From assembly GCA_016708345.1 (NCBI GenBank), contig JADJFX010000002.1, forward strand, positions 186,001 through 250,000: 64,000 nucleotides of DNA, in the 5' to 3' direction. The notes beneath the pieces were generated by a model, which searched no databases, was not told the origin of the DNA, and worked only from the letters and a program-made list of their open reading frames with translations. This DNA comes from Candidatus Rhodoferax bjergmarkensis. GTDB lineage: Bacteria > Pseudomonadota > Gammaproteobacteria > Burkholderiales > Burkholderiaceae_C. Positions 43,142 through 51,160 of the stretch are shown here, one piece after another; within the stretch, counting starts at the first letter, position 1; the number at the start of each line of letters is the position of its first letter. A program made the translations under genes and the position numbers.

Positions 43142-43426
43142 ATGGAGCAGAACAGGTTGGATGGCGGTGCGCCTTGGTGGAAATTTGGTTACGTCTGGTT
43201 TGTCTTGTCAGGACCTCTTATAGTTGTCATTGCAAGTCTGGTAACCTTTTATGTGGCGGTTTCCCGTCCCGATCCGGTCGTCACTGAAGACTATTACCGA
43301 AAGGGCATTGAAATTAACAAGGCACTGGGAAACGAAGCCGAAACGGCGAATATGGCACCCGCCATTCAAGCGCGTAATCATGCCCAAACAGGCGTCCCAT
43401 CATCCAGAATCGTCGGCAAACCCTGA
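43142..43426 (+). CDS. ccoH: cbb3 assembly protein CcoH (FixH)
   Basis: A 94-residue membrane protein: helix at residues 12-38 (WWKFGYVWFVLSGPLIVVIA) and the FixH feature VVTEDYYRKGIEINK. It is much shorter than alphaproteobacterial FixH but has the usual length for Burkholderiales. GAGGAG lies five bases before the ATG at 43142. It stays attached to the assembled oxidase. Confidence 0.9.
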   Translation: MEQNRLDGGAPWWKFGYVWFVLSGPLIVVIASLVTFYVAVSRPDPVVTEDYYRKGIEINKALGNEAETANMAPAIQARNHAQTGVPSSRIVGKP

Positions 43427-43458
43427 TTGAATTTCAGGTAAACCAAGGAAATTTCAGT

Positions 43459-43749
43459 ATGTTGTCACAAAGAATGATGTGGATTGCATGGCCTGCCTTC
43501 TTGGTGGCGGCCATCTTGGAAGTCATCGTTTTTGGGATGGTCGATCCACAGGATATGCATTGGTTTGGTCATCCCATTGAGATTTCCCGGCAAGGTGTTT
43601 ACACCGTGGCTTTTTTCGTGTTTTGGGCTGTGGCCATGCTTTCGAGTGCATTGACGAGCCTTTTGTCGATGTCCCCTTTTGAGGTCAATCGCTGCCCTTT
43701 GCCGGCCGATGGTCGGCCCCCGGGTTGCCCAAAGCGGGAGGGGTGTTAG
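43459..43749 (+). CDS. Small membrane protein at the end of the cco cluster
   Basis: A 96-residue protein with two helices: MWIAWPAFLVAAILEVIVFG and GVYTVAFFVFWAVAMLSSAL. The first helix is followed by PQDMHWFGHPIEIS and the tail is rich in proline and cysteine (NRCPLPADGRPPGCPKREGC). I recall similar hypothetical genes after ccoH in other Burkholderiales, but no function is assigned. Convergent with fnr, 21 bases away. Confidence 0.75.
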   Translation: MLSQRMMWIAWPAFLVAAILEVIVFGMVDPQDMHWFGHPIEISRQGVYTVAFFVFWAVAMLSSALTSLLSMSPFEVNRCPLPADGRPPGCPKREGC

Positions 43750-43770
43750 TCTTGCAGCCGGGAAAACTTC

Positions 43771-44490
43771 TTAGATACATGCTTTGGAGTTAACGATATC
43801 TCTTAGCAACTCAGTGTTGAGAATCCGGACGTGGCGCTGTTTGACTTCAACAATGTTTTCTTCAACAAATTTGGAAAACGTTCGACTGACTGTTTCAAGT
43901 TTTAACCCCAGAAAACTGCCTATTTCTTCACGCGTCATTCGAAGAACCAACTCTGATTGAGAAAAACCGCGGGCATGCAAGCGCTGAACAAGATTTAGCA
44001 GAAAAGTCGCCAAGCGCTCCTCGGCCCGCATGCTGCCCAGCAGCAGCATGACCCCGTGCTCCCGCACGATTTCACGGCTCATGATTTTGTGTACGTGTCG
44101 TTGCAGAGAGTTGATTTCACGCGATAACTCTTCAATTCGATCAAATGGCATCACACAGACTTCAGCATCTTCAAGTGCTACTGCGTCACAGGTGTGATGA
44201 TCGTTCACGATGCCATCAAGGCCAATGACTTCACCGGCCATTTGAAATCCCGTGACCTGATCGCGTCCATCTTCTGAAGCAACGCAGGTCTTGAAGAAGC
44301 CGGTGCGGATCGCATAGAGGCTCATAAATTTCTCACCATTGCGAAAAAGTGTTGTGCCACGCTTGATTTTCCGACGAATCGCTACGACGTCGTCAAGTCG
44401 ATCAAGCTCTTCCAAGCTTAGTCCCATGGGCATGCACAACTCTCGTAAGTTGCAGTTTGAGCAAGCTACTTTGATGGTTTCAGGATTCAT
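43771..44490 (-). CDS. fnr: Oxygen-sensing regulator Fnr
   Basis: A 239-residue Crp/Fnr regulator. The 4Fe-4S cysteines are all present: C10, C13 and C19 in ACSNCNLRELC, and C101 in DHHTCDAV, the same spacing as E. coli FNR. The helix-turn-helix ends in KLETVSRTFSKF with the E-xx-SR contacts for TTGAT half-sites. The frame could extend to 44601, but that part contains an FNR box, so translation starts at ATG 44490. It is the expected regulator of ccoN, hemN and uspA, all of which have FNR boxes. Confidence 0.95.
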   Translation of the reverse strand: MNPETIKVACSNCNLRELCMPMGLSLEELDRLDDVVAIRRKIKRGTTLFRNGEKFMSLYAIRTGFFKTCVASEDGRDQVTGFQMAGEVIGLDGIVNDHHTCDAVALEDAEVCVMPFDRIEELSREINSLQRHVHKIMSREIVREHGVMLLLGSMRAEERLATFLLNLVQRLHARGFSQSELVLRMTREEIGSFLGLKLETVSRTFSKFVEENIVEVKQRHVRILNTELLRDIVNSKACI

Positions 44491-44523
44491 GTTGCCAATT
44501 TTCGCATCAAATTGGTGATAACC

Positions 44524-44537
44524 CTGATATTGATCAA
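44524..44537. promoter_or_regulatory. FNR box upstream of fnr
   Basis: CTGAT-ATTG-ATCAA, one mismatch from the consensus, 34 bases before the fnr ATG on the minus strand. So close to the start, it fits repression of fnr by its own product. Confidence 0.65.
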
Positions 44538-44566
44538 TATTCCCCTGAAGTTGAACTTCTTGCCAG

Positions 44567-44608
44567 TTGATGAAAATCAAGAATGAATCTTGTCTTTCCA
44601 TGCATATT
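44567..44608 (+). promoter_or_regulatory. FNR-dependent hemN promoter
   Basis: TTGAT-GAAA-ATCAA (44567-44580) is a perfect FNR site. CATATT (44603-44608) is in -10 position for a start near 44615, 41.5 bases from the box centre and 18 bases before the hemN ATG: a textbook class II promoter. Confidence 0.82.
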
Positions 44609-44632
44609 CAGCAGCCCTGCTAAGGATTATTC

Positions 44633-46030
44633 ATGAATGCCGCTGTTGCTGAACCCGTGTCTGTTGATTTGTTACGCAGGTTTGATGTGCCTGGGCCTCG
44701 CTACACGTCCTACCCTACAGCGGATCGGTTTGTTGAGGCTTTTGAAGTTGAAGATTACACCCAAGCTTTGAAGCAGCGACGAACCGGGGCAGCGGCCATG
44801 GCGCTGCCTTTGTCTTTGTATATTCACATTCCTTTTTGTGAATCGCTGTGTTACTACTGCGCTTGCAACAAAATTATCACCCGTCACCATGAGCGTGCTG
44901 CGTCCTATCTGCGCTATTTGAGTCGGGAGGTCGATTTGCACACCGCGCAATTGGGTCTCGGACAGGTGGTCTCTCAACTGCATTTGGGTGGGGGGTCGCC
45001 TACTTTTATGGCAGATGCTGAGTTGCGCGAGTTAATGGCCATGCTCAGGCGAAATTTCACCTTGACATCAGGTGGTGAGTACTCGATTGAGATCGATCCG
45101 CGCACTGTTGATGCTTCACGGTTGGATACCCTGGCTGAGTTGGGCTTCAATCGCTTGAGCCTTGGTGTTCAGGACTTTGATCCTGCGGTGCAAAAAGCGG
45201 TTCATCGGATACAGCCCTATGAGCAGGTGTCTACGCTGATTCAATCAGCTCGGCAGCGGAAATTTAGCTCTGTCAATGTTGATTTGATTTATGGTCTTCC
45301 GCGGCAAAGTCCAGAGTCGTTCAGTCGCACATTGGCGCAAGTGCTGGAGTTGCGTCCTGATCGCATCGCTTTGTATGCTTACGCCCATTTGCCTGAACGC
45401 TTTAAACCTCAGCGCAGGCTTAACCCGGTTGAGTTGCCCAGTGCTGGCGCCAAAGTCGCCATGTTTTCAACTTCTATGACTGCCTTTATCGGGGCAGGAT
45501 ACGTTTATGTGGGAATGGATCACTTTGCACTTCCATCGGATTCACTGGCGGTCGCCAAGCGACAAGGGCGCTTGCATCGAAACTTTCAAGGCTACAGCAC
45601 GCAGCCAGACTGCGATCTGATTGGTCTGGGTGTTTCGGCGATTGGTCGGATTGGTGCAACTTACAGTCAAAATGCCAAGACGCTGGAGGAGTATTGCGAT
45701 TTTCTGGATCAGGGACGCTTTGCGGTTGTGCGTGGACTCGGGCTTTCGCGCGACGATTTGGTCCGTCGGGCGGTGATCATGGCCTTGATGTGCCAAGGGC
45801 AAGTTTTGTTTGAATCCATTGAGCTGGGTTATTTGATCGTGTTTCGCAGTTACTTTGCTTCTGAGATGGAGGCTTTAAAAGAGCTGGCTGATCAGGGGCT
45901 TGTGACACTGGATGAATACGGCATTCATGTCACGGCGACCGGCTGGTTTTTTGTGCGTGCCGTGGCGATGGTCTTTGATCGGTATTTGCAGACTGACCGC
46001 ACTCGCGCGAGGTTTTCGAAGATCATTTAG
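44633..46030 (+). CDS. hemN: Oxygen-independent coproporphyrinogen III oxidase
   Basis: A 465-residue radical-SAM enzyme that decarboxylates coproporphyrinogen III to protoporphyrinogen IX without oxygen. The cluster motif reads IPFCESLCYYCACNKI, the CxxxCxxC arrangement plus the extra cysteine of true HemN. GPRYTSYPTADRF at the N-terminus and the C-terminal HemN domain (MALMCQGQVLFESIE) also mark it as HemN rather than HemW. It provides haem for the oxidase under low oxygen. Confidence 0.96.
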   Translation: MNAAVAEPVSVDLLRRFDVPGPRYTSYPTADRFVEAFEVEDYTQALKQRRTGAAAMALPLSLYIHIPFCESLCYYCACNKIITRHHERAASYLRYLSREVDLHTAQLGLGQVVSQLHLGGGSPTFMADAELRELMAMLRRNFTLTSGGEYSIEIDPRTVDASRLDTLAELGFNRLSLGVQDFDPAVQKAVHRIQPYEQVSTLIQSARQRKFSSVNVDLIYGLPRQSPESFSRTLAQVLELRPDRIALYAYAHLPERFKPQRRLNPVELPSAGAKVAMFSTSMTAFIGAGYVYVGMDHFALPSDSLAVAKRQGRLHRNFQGYSTQPDCDLIGLGVSAIGRIGATYSQNAKTLEEYCDFLDQGRFAVVRGLGLSRDDLVRRAVIMALMCQGQVLFESIELGYLIVFRSYFASEMEALKELADQGLVTLDEYGIHVTATGWFFVRAVAMVFDRYLQTDRTRARFSKII

Positions 46031-46039
46031 CATCGCCAG

Positions 46040-46717
46040 ATGCAAACATCGCTCGCCATCACGGCACTTCTGATGGGTTTGGCCGGCGGGCCGCATTGCA
46101 TTGCCATGTGCGGCGCTGCTTGTGCTGGCATTGGGCAGGCTGCGGGTTCACGCAAGAACTCCGCCATGTTGAGTTTTCAGGCAGGTAGGCTGCTGGGGTA
46201 CTCGGTATTGGGTGCGGTGGCTGCTGCTTCCATGCAGGCGCTAGGCTGGCTTACCGTTCACTCGCCTGCGGTGCGGCCTTTGTGGACCCTGTTTCATGTT
46301 GCAACCTTTGGCTTGGGGATGGTGTTGCTGTGCAAGGCACGCCAGCCCATCTGGCTGGAGGAGGTGGCCCGAAAAATTTGGTCTGCCGCGCGTTCATTGG
46401 CGTTGGGTCCGGGTAGGGGGGCTCCCGTTTTAATTGGGCTGCTGTGGGCTTTTCTGCCTTGCGGCCTGCTTTATTCTGCTTTGCTGGTTGCTACCCTAAC
46501 AGGTCATGCGTTAGACGGTGCCGTGGTGATGGCATTGTTTGCCTTTGGCAGTGGCGTGTCCATGCTGGCGGGTTCGTGGCTCTGGCTGCGACTGAATCGG
46601 CAAGGCGCTGACAACTGGGGTGTGCGTTTGGCCGGAGGGGTGTTGGCCGCCAGCTCAGCCTGGGCACTGTGGATGGGCTTTTTTCATGACACGGCACCAT
46701 GGTGCGTAACGTCTTGA
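46040..46717 (+). CDS. SafE/UreH-like membrane protein of the cco cluster
   Basis: A 225-residue membrane protein with about six helices, of the TauE/SafE (UreH_2, DUF2478-neighbour) group often placed beside cbb3 genes. The family mark is GLAGGPHCIAMCGAACAG near the N-terminus, and it has a second cysteine motif in AFLPCGLLYSALLVATLTG. The HC/CG and PCG residues suggest metal handling, and copper delivery to the oxidase is a fair guess. It starts nine bases after hemN. Confidence 0.8.
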   Translation: MQTSLAITALLMGLAGGPHCIAMCGAACAGIGQAAGSRKNSAMLSFQAGRLLGYSVLGAVAAASMQALGWLTVHSPAVRPLWTLFHVATFGLGMVLLCKARQPIWLEEVARKIWSAARSLALGPGRGAPVLIGLLWAFLPCGLLYSALLVATLTGHALDGAVVMALFAFGSGVSMLAGSWLWLRLNRQGADNWGVRLAGGVLAASSAWALWMGFFHDTAPWCVTS

Positions 46718-46751
46718 CACTGGGGCCCACTTGACAATTCAACCACACCCA

Positions 46752-48626
46752 TTAACGCACTGAGCTATGCGCTGCTTCAAGCACAAGCCTGCGGTTTTGC
46801 AGCTCGCGGTAGCGTTGCAGGGCGGTGGGGTCGGTCTTGGCGTCGTCGATGGCCTGTGTTTCCTGCAGCTTGAGTCGCTCAATCAACATGCGGTTGAGCA
46901 AGTTGCGAAGCTCATGGGCTGATTCCACCGGGTCATCCGGCTCGGTCAGCTCAAATTCGCGCATCAGCCGCAGCGCCAGGGCTTCTGATTCATGCGCGTG
47001 CAGGCCCTCGCGCAAGGCCATCCAGGGCAGCGCACCGTGTTCATGCAGCTGGCTTTCCAGCCACACGAACAGCGGACCATGCGGTGGCGGCAATTCGCAC
47101 AGCATGGCGTGGTCTTCGGCCGACAATCCATCCAGAGCAGCCATGTTGCCCAGCAAAAGCCGGGCTGCGTGGTCGGCCCGGCTGGCGGGCTGGTTACGGC
47201 CACCACTAGGGGGGGGCGGAGTAAATCTTTTAGATGATTTCTGGCTGTAGCCCTCTGAATCATTGCGCGAGTAGCTACCTTTTTGATAGCTATTTGACTT
47301 TTCTGAACGCTGGCCCGCTGGCTTGGGGTGCCACAGATCGTTCAATTCGCGGCTGGACAGTTGCACCAGTTCGCCAATCTCGCCGAGCAACTGCAGTTTG
47401 AGGGCACCCTCGGGCAGTTGCATCCACAAGGGCTTGGCATTGCTGGCCGTGTGGGCGCGGCCTTCGGCTGTGTTCAGGTCGCAGCCCTCGCGGACTGCAT
47501 CGATCAAAAAGCGGCTCAGGGGGACGGCTTCGCTCACGTAGCGGGCAAAGGCGTCTTTACCGAACTCCCGGATGAAGCTGTCGGGGTCGTGCTCGGCGGG
47601 CAAAAACAGGAACTTGATGGAGCGCACATCGGTGGCAAAGGGCAGGGCACCGTCAAGCGCCTTGCGCGCCGCGCGCCGCCCGGCAGCGTCGCCGTCAAAG
47701 CTGAACACCACCGAGTCGGTAAAGCGAAACAACTTTTGCACATGTTCGGCTGTGCAGGCCGTGCCCAGCGTGGCCACCGCGTTGGGAAAACCCAGCTGGG
47801 CCAGCGCCACCACGTCCATGTAGCCCTCGGTGACCAACACGTAACCTTGTTCGCGCAGGGCGGTGCGTGCTTCAAACAGGCCGTACAGCTCGCGCCCCTT
47901 GCTGAACACCGGGGTTTCCGGCGAGTTCAGGTATTTGGGTTTTTCGTCGCCCAGCACGCGCCCGCCAAAGCCGATGCATTCGCCCTTGACGTTGCGGATC
48001 GGGAACATGATGCGGTCGCGAAAACGGTCATAGCGTTTTTCGTCTTCGCCTTCTTCAGCATGCAAAATCACCAAACCGCTTTCCACCAGCAGCGGTTCGT
48101 CGTATTTTGGGAACACGCTGGCCAAGGCGCGCCAGCCTTCAGGAGCGTAACCCAGGCCATACTGGCGCGCTACTTCGCCCGAAAGGCCGCGCCCTTTGAG
48201 GTAATCAATGGCGCGGGGCGATTTTTTGAGTTGCTTGCGGTAGGCGTCGCCCGCTTTTTCCAGCACATCGGTGAGCGTGGCCTGTTTTTCACGCACTTCG
48301 GCGGCGTGGGCCCGGTCTTGTGGCGAGGCTTCATCCTCGGGCACTTGCATGCCGTACTGCTGGGCCAGGTCTTTAACGGCCTCCACAAAACTCATGCCCA
48401 CGTGCTCCATCATGAAGCTGATGACGGTGCCGTTTTTGCCGCAGCCAAAGCAGTGGTAGAACTGTTTGGCCGGGCTGACCGAGAAAGAGGGTGATTTTTC
48501 TCCGTGAAATGGGCACAGCCCCATGAAATTGGCACCGCCTTTTTTGAGCTGCACATAGCGCCCGACGATCTCGACCACGTCGGCGCGGGCTACAAGCTCT
48601 TGAATGAAAGACTGGGGAATGGACAC
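46752..48626 (-). CDS. dnaG: DNA primase
   Basis: A 624-residue primase. It has an N-terminal zinc site (CPFHGEKSPSFSVSPAKQFY, CFGCGKNG), TOPRIM motifs (VTEGYMDVVALAQLG and FSFDGDAAGRRAARKA) and a C-terminal helicase-binding domain. The start is GTG at 48626. The linker between the core and the C-terminal domain (about residues 435-468, rich in serine, lysine and tyrosine) is encoded partly by a mini-repeat kept in frame. Transcribed away from rlmB. Confidence 0.96.
   Translation of the reverse strand: MSIPQSFIQELVARADVVEIVGRYVQLKKGGANFMGLCPFHGEKSPSFSVSPAKQFYHCFGCGKNGTVISFMMEHVGMSFVEAVKDLAQQYGMQVPEDEASPQDRAHAAEVREKQATLTDVLEKAGDAYRKQLKKSPRAIDYLKGRGLSGEVARQYGLGYAPEGWRALASVFPKYDEPLLVESGLVILHAEEGEDEKRYDRFRDRIMFPIRNVKGECIGFGGRVLGDEKPKYLNSPETPVFSKGRELYGLFEARTALREQGYVLVTEGYMDVVALAQLGFPNAVATLGTACTAEHVQKLFRFTDSVVFSFDGDAAGRRAARKALDGALPFATDVRSIKFLFLPAEHDPDSFIREFGKDAFARYVSEAVPLSRFLIDAVREGCDLNTAEGRAHTASNAKPLWMQLPEGALKLQLLGEIGELVQLSSRELNDLWHPKPAGQRSEKSNSYQKGSYSRNDSEGYSQKSSKRFTPPPPSGGRNQPASRADHAARLLLGNMAALDGLSAEDHAMLCELPPPHGPLFVWLESQLHEHGALPWMALREGLHAHESEALALRLMREFELTEPDDPVESAHELRNLLNRMLIERLKLQETQAIDDAKTDPTALQRYRELQNRRLVLEAAHSSVR
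47262..47305 (-). repeat. Mini-repeat copy inside dnaG
   Basis: TTGCGCGAGTAGCTACCTTT then TTGATAGCTATTTGACTTTT has the same GCGC/AGCTA/ATAGCTAT elements as the intergenic copies, in the linker-coding part of dnaG. Confidence 0.55.
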
Positions 48627-48723
48627 GGGTGCTATTGTGGCTCAGGCCAGTTGCACAGCACGTGGGCATACAGGGAGGAAACTCAAAATTCGCATCATTT
48701 CCAATGCCGCGATAATCAACACC

Positions 48724-49509
48724 ATGTCTTCACCCAAAGTTTTATTCGGCTTTCACGCCGTCGGAGTGCGCCTCAAAACCGCACCCCAATCCATCATCGA
48801 AGTTTATTTCGATCCCGCCCGGCGCGATGCGCGGATGCGCCAGTTTGTCGACAAGGTGAATGAAGTTGGCGTGCGCCTGATCGAAGCCGATGGCATTCGC
48901 CTGGCCAAGTTGTGCGGCGGCCATGGTCACCAGGGTGTTTGCGCCCGGGTGCAGGCGCTGGCCCAGGTGCATTCGCTGGACGAGCTGCTGGAAAACCTGG
49001 AGGCCGCCAATGCGGCCTTGCCTGTGGACCAGCGTACCCAGCCCTTGATTTTGGTGCTGGATGGCGTGACCGACCCGCACAACCTGGGTGCCTGCCTGCG
49101 CGTGGCCGATGGTGCCGGAGTGCATGCCGTGATTGCCCCCAAAGACCACGCCGCCGGCATCAACGCCACCGTGGCCAAGGTCGCCAGTGGCGCGGCGGAA
49201 ACCGTGCCTTACTTCATGGTGACCAATCTGGCGCGCACCCTGAACGAACTCAAGGAGCGCAACATCTGGATCATCGGCACCAGCGACGCCGCCACCCACA
49301 CCCTGTACCAGGCTGACCTCACCGCAGCGGTGGCGCTGGTGCTCGGTGCCGAGGGCGACGGCATGCGCCAGCTCACCGCCAAAACCTGCGATCAGCTGGT
49401 GAGCATCCCCATGCGCGGTGCGGTGGAGAGCCTGAATGTGTCGGTGGCCAGCGGTGTGTGTTTATACGAGGCGGTGCGCCAGCGCACACAGGCCCAACCC
49501 AAAGCTTGA
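48724..49509 (+). CDS. rlmB: 23S rRNA Gm2251 methyltransferase
   Basis: A 261-residue SpoU-family knot methyltransferase that methylates the ribose of G2251 in 23S rRNA. An N-terminal substrate-binding domain (residues 1-95) begins SSPKVLFGFHAVGVRLK. The SPOUT motifs are DPHNLGACLRVADGAGVHAV, LVLGAEGDGMRQL and IPMRGAVESLNVSVA. ATG 48724 fits the family start; the extension to 48604 lies in the divergent dnaG promoter region. Confidence 0.95.
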   Translation: MSSPKVLFGFHAVGVRLKTAPQSIIEVYFDPARRDARMRQFVDKVNEVGVRLIEADGIRLAKLCGGHGHQGVCARVQALAQVHSLDELLENLEAANAALPVDQRTQPLILVLDGVTDPHNLGACLRVADGAGVHAVIAPKDHAAGINATVAKVASGAAETVPYFMVTNLARTLNELKERNIWIIGTSDAATHTLYQADLTAAVALVLGAEGDGMRQLTAKTCDQLVSIPMRGAVESLNVSVASGVCLYEAVRQRTQAQPKA

Positions 49510-49529
49510 ATTTAGCTTGAAAGGATCAC

Positions 49530-49889
49530 ATGTTTACTATCAAAATTGGAGCTACTCGCGCACTGTTTACGGGCGCAACAGCCATTTTTCTTCTGACAAG
49601 TTGTACCCAGGAGCAGCAAAACAAGATCAGCCGTGACATTCAGAACTGGACCGGCACCAACGGTGTGCTGGAAATGTACGCGGGTGACAAGCTGGTGCGC
49701 CGTTTCATCAAAATCGACAAACTCAGCATCGCCATGGGCACCGACGACAACAAGCCGCGCCCCTACCGTTTTGGCTACGGCGTGCTGGACGAAAACTTCA
49801 ACTTTGTGGCCGATCCGGGCGAGAAAAACGTGTATTTTGAGATCAGCGACTACGCCAGCAACTACATCTTTTTCGAGAATCCACGCTGA
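49530..49889 (+). CDS. Predicted lipoprotein, unknown
   Basis: A 119-residue protein with an N-terminal signal and lipobox LLTSC (cysteine at about residue 25), followed by a small domain with NWTGTNGVLEMYAGDKLVRR and PYRFGYGVLDENFNFVADPG. No family recognised. GAAAGGA precedes the ATG, 20 bases after rlmB. A strong terminator follows, so rlmB and this gene may form one transcript. Confidence 0.8.
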   Translation: MFTIKIGATRALFTGATAIFLLTSCTQEQQNKISRDIQNWTGTNGVLEMYAGDKLVRRFIKIDKLSIAMGTDDNKPRPYRFGYGVLDENFNFVADPGEKNVYFEISDYASNYIFFENPR

Positions 49890-49908
49890 TAGCCGACGAA
49901 CCAACAAT

Positions 49909-49944
49909 AAAAAAGGACTTGTGATTTCTCGCAAGTCCTTTTTT
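49909..49944. terminator. Bidirectional terminator
   Basis: AAAAAAGGACTTG pairs with CAAGTCCTTTTTT around a short loop. It ends the rlmB-lipoprotein transcript on one side and the dnaQ-tRNA side on the other. Confidence 0.92.
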
Positions 49945-49957
49945 ACAACCAATAATT

Positions 49958-50032
49958 TGGTGGGCAGTACAAGTTTCGAACTTGTGACCCCTGCAGTGTG
50001 AATGCAGTGCTCTACCCCTGAGCTAACCGCCC
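49958..50032 (-). tRNA. tRNA-Val (anticodon CAC)
   Basis: A 75-base tRNA including the encoded CCA. The acceptor GGGCGGT pairs with ACTGCCC (one G-U). The D arm contains TTAGCTCAGGGGTAGAGC, the anticodon stem CTGCA/TGCAG encloses TTCACAC with anticodon CAC (valine, GTG codons), and the T arm has GTTCGAA. Located 40 bases beyond the end of dnaQ on the same strand. Confidence 0.96.
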
Positions 50033-50071
50033 TGAATTCTGTTCAGGAAAGCCTGTGATTATGCCATATTT

Positions 50072-50779
50072 TCAGGCTGCTACCCGCCACAGCGTTTTTC
50101 CGTTGCTGGATTTGTCCATTTGTTTGAGTACGTCTTCGTGGGCGGTCAGTTCTTGCTCGTTGGCGGCCAAAACTGGCAAAACCACAGCGCTCAGGTCGAT
50201 CTGCACAACAGTGGGGCCACCGCCGGCGCTTGCTTCGTCATGTTGATCCATCAGCAAGGCATCCTGACCCCGGGTCAGGTTGATGTAGACATCGGCCAGC
50301 AGCTCGGCATCGAGCAAGGCACCGTGAAAAGTGCGGCCAGTGCGGTCAACCTCCAGCCGGTCGCACAGGGCATTGAGGTTGTTGCGCTTGCCGGGGAACA
50401 TTTCCTTGGCCATCACCAAGGTATCGACCACCCCTGCAACATGGTCTCTGAATGGAAGGCGTCCGGCCAGTTCGAGTTCTTTGTTCAAAAATCCGATGTC
50501 AAAGCTGGCGTTGTGGATGATGACTTCGGCATCCTTCACGTAACGCAGCAACTCGTCTGCAACCAGTTCAAACTTGGGCTTGTCGCGCAGAAATTCGGTG
50601 GTGATGCCGTGAACCCGCAAAGCGTCTTCGTGGCTGTCGCGTCCAGGGTTCAGGTAGAAGTGCAGGTTGTTGCCCGTCAGTTTGCGATTGATGAGCTCGA
50701 CACACCCGATCTCAATCACGCGGTCGCCGCCGTCGGCATGCAATCCGGTTGTTTCCGTGTCCAGAAATATTTGACGCAT
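50072..50779 (-). CDS. dnaQ: DNA polymerase III epsilon subunit
   Basis: A 235-residue proofreading 3'-5' exonuclease. Exo I is LDTETTG (D7, E9), Exo II is HNASFDIGFL (D94) and Exo III is FHGALLDAELLADVY (H152, D157). The C-terminal tail that binds the alpha subunit is present. It follows fdx by 21 bases but has no role in Fe-S assembly. Confidence 0.96.
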   Translation of the reverse strand: MRQIFLDTETTGLHADGGDRVIEIGCVELINRKLTGNNLHFYLNPGRDSHEDALRVHGITTEFLRDKPKFELVADELLRYVKDAEVIIHNASFDIGFLNKELELAGRLPFRDHVAGVVDTLVMAKEMFPGKRNNLNALCDRLEVDRTGRTFHGALLDAELLADVYINLTRGQDALLMDQHDEASAGGGPTVVQIDLSAVVLPVLAANEQELTAHEDVLKQMDKSSNGKTLWRVAA

Positions 50780-50800
50780 CTTGAATCGTTGCCGTGGGGC

Positions 50801-51139
50801 TCAGTGATTTTCTTTGGCGTGGTTGATGGAGTACTTGGGTATTTCCACCACCAGATTTTTCTGTGCCAGAAAGGCTTGGCAGCTCAAACGCGAGTTGGGC
50901 TCCAGCCCCCAGGCCCGGTCGAGCAGATCTTCTTCGTTTTCATCGAGTTCATTCAGCGAAGTAAAACCTTCGCGCACGATGATGTGGCAGGTGGTGCAGG
51001 CACAGCTCATGTCACAGGCGTGCTCGATGTTGATATGGTTGTCCAGCATGGCTTCGCAAATCGACGTACCGGCAGGGGCCGTGATTTCGGCCCCCTGCGG
51101 ACAGTACTCGGGGTGTGGCAGTATTTTGATGATGGGCAT
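50801..51139 (-). CDS. fdx: Isc-type [2Fe-2S] ferredoxin
   Basis: A 112-residue adrenodoxin-type ferredoxin. The ligands are C42, C48, C51 and C87 (ACDMSCACTTCHII and RLSCQAFL), the same numbering as E. coli Fdx, with the extra C46. It donates electrons to IscU cluster assembly. Seventh gene of the isc operon, after hscA. No iscX gene follows. Confidence 0.95.
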   Translation of the reverse strand: MPIIKILPHPEYCPQGAEITAPAGTSICEAMLDNHINIEHACDMSCACTTCHIIVREGFTSLNELDENEEDLLDRAWGLEPNSRLSCQAFLAQKNLVVEIPKYSINHAKENH

Positions 51140-51160
51140 GTAGGTTCCAGCGGGTCGAGT

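Noticed and set aside
44491..44601. N-terminal extension of fnr
   Set aside because: It contains an FNR box and most of the hemN promoter, and E. coli-like cysteine spacing fits the start at 44490.
47328..48494. Plus-strand frame of 388 codons over dnaG
   Set aside because: Antisense shadow; the primase motifs on the minus strand are unambiguous.
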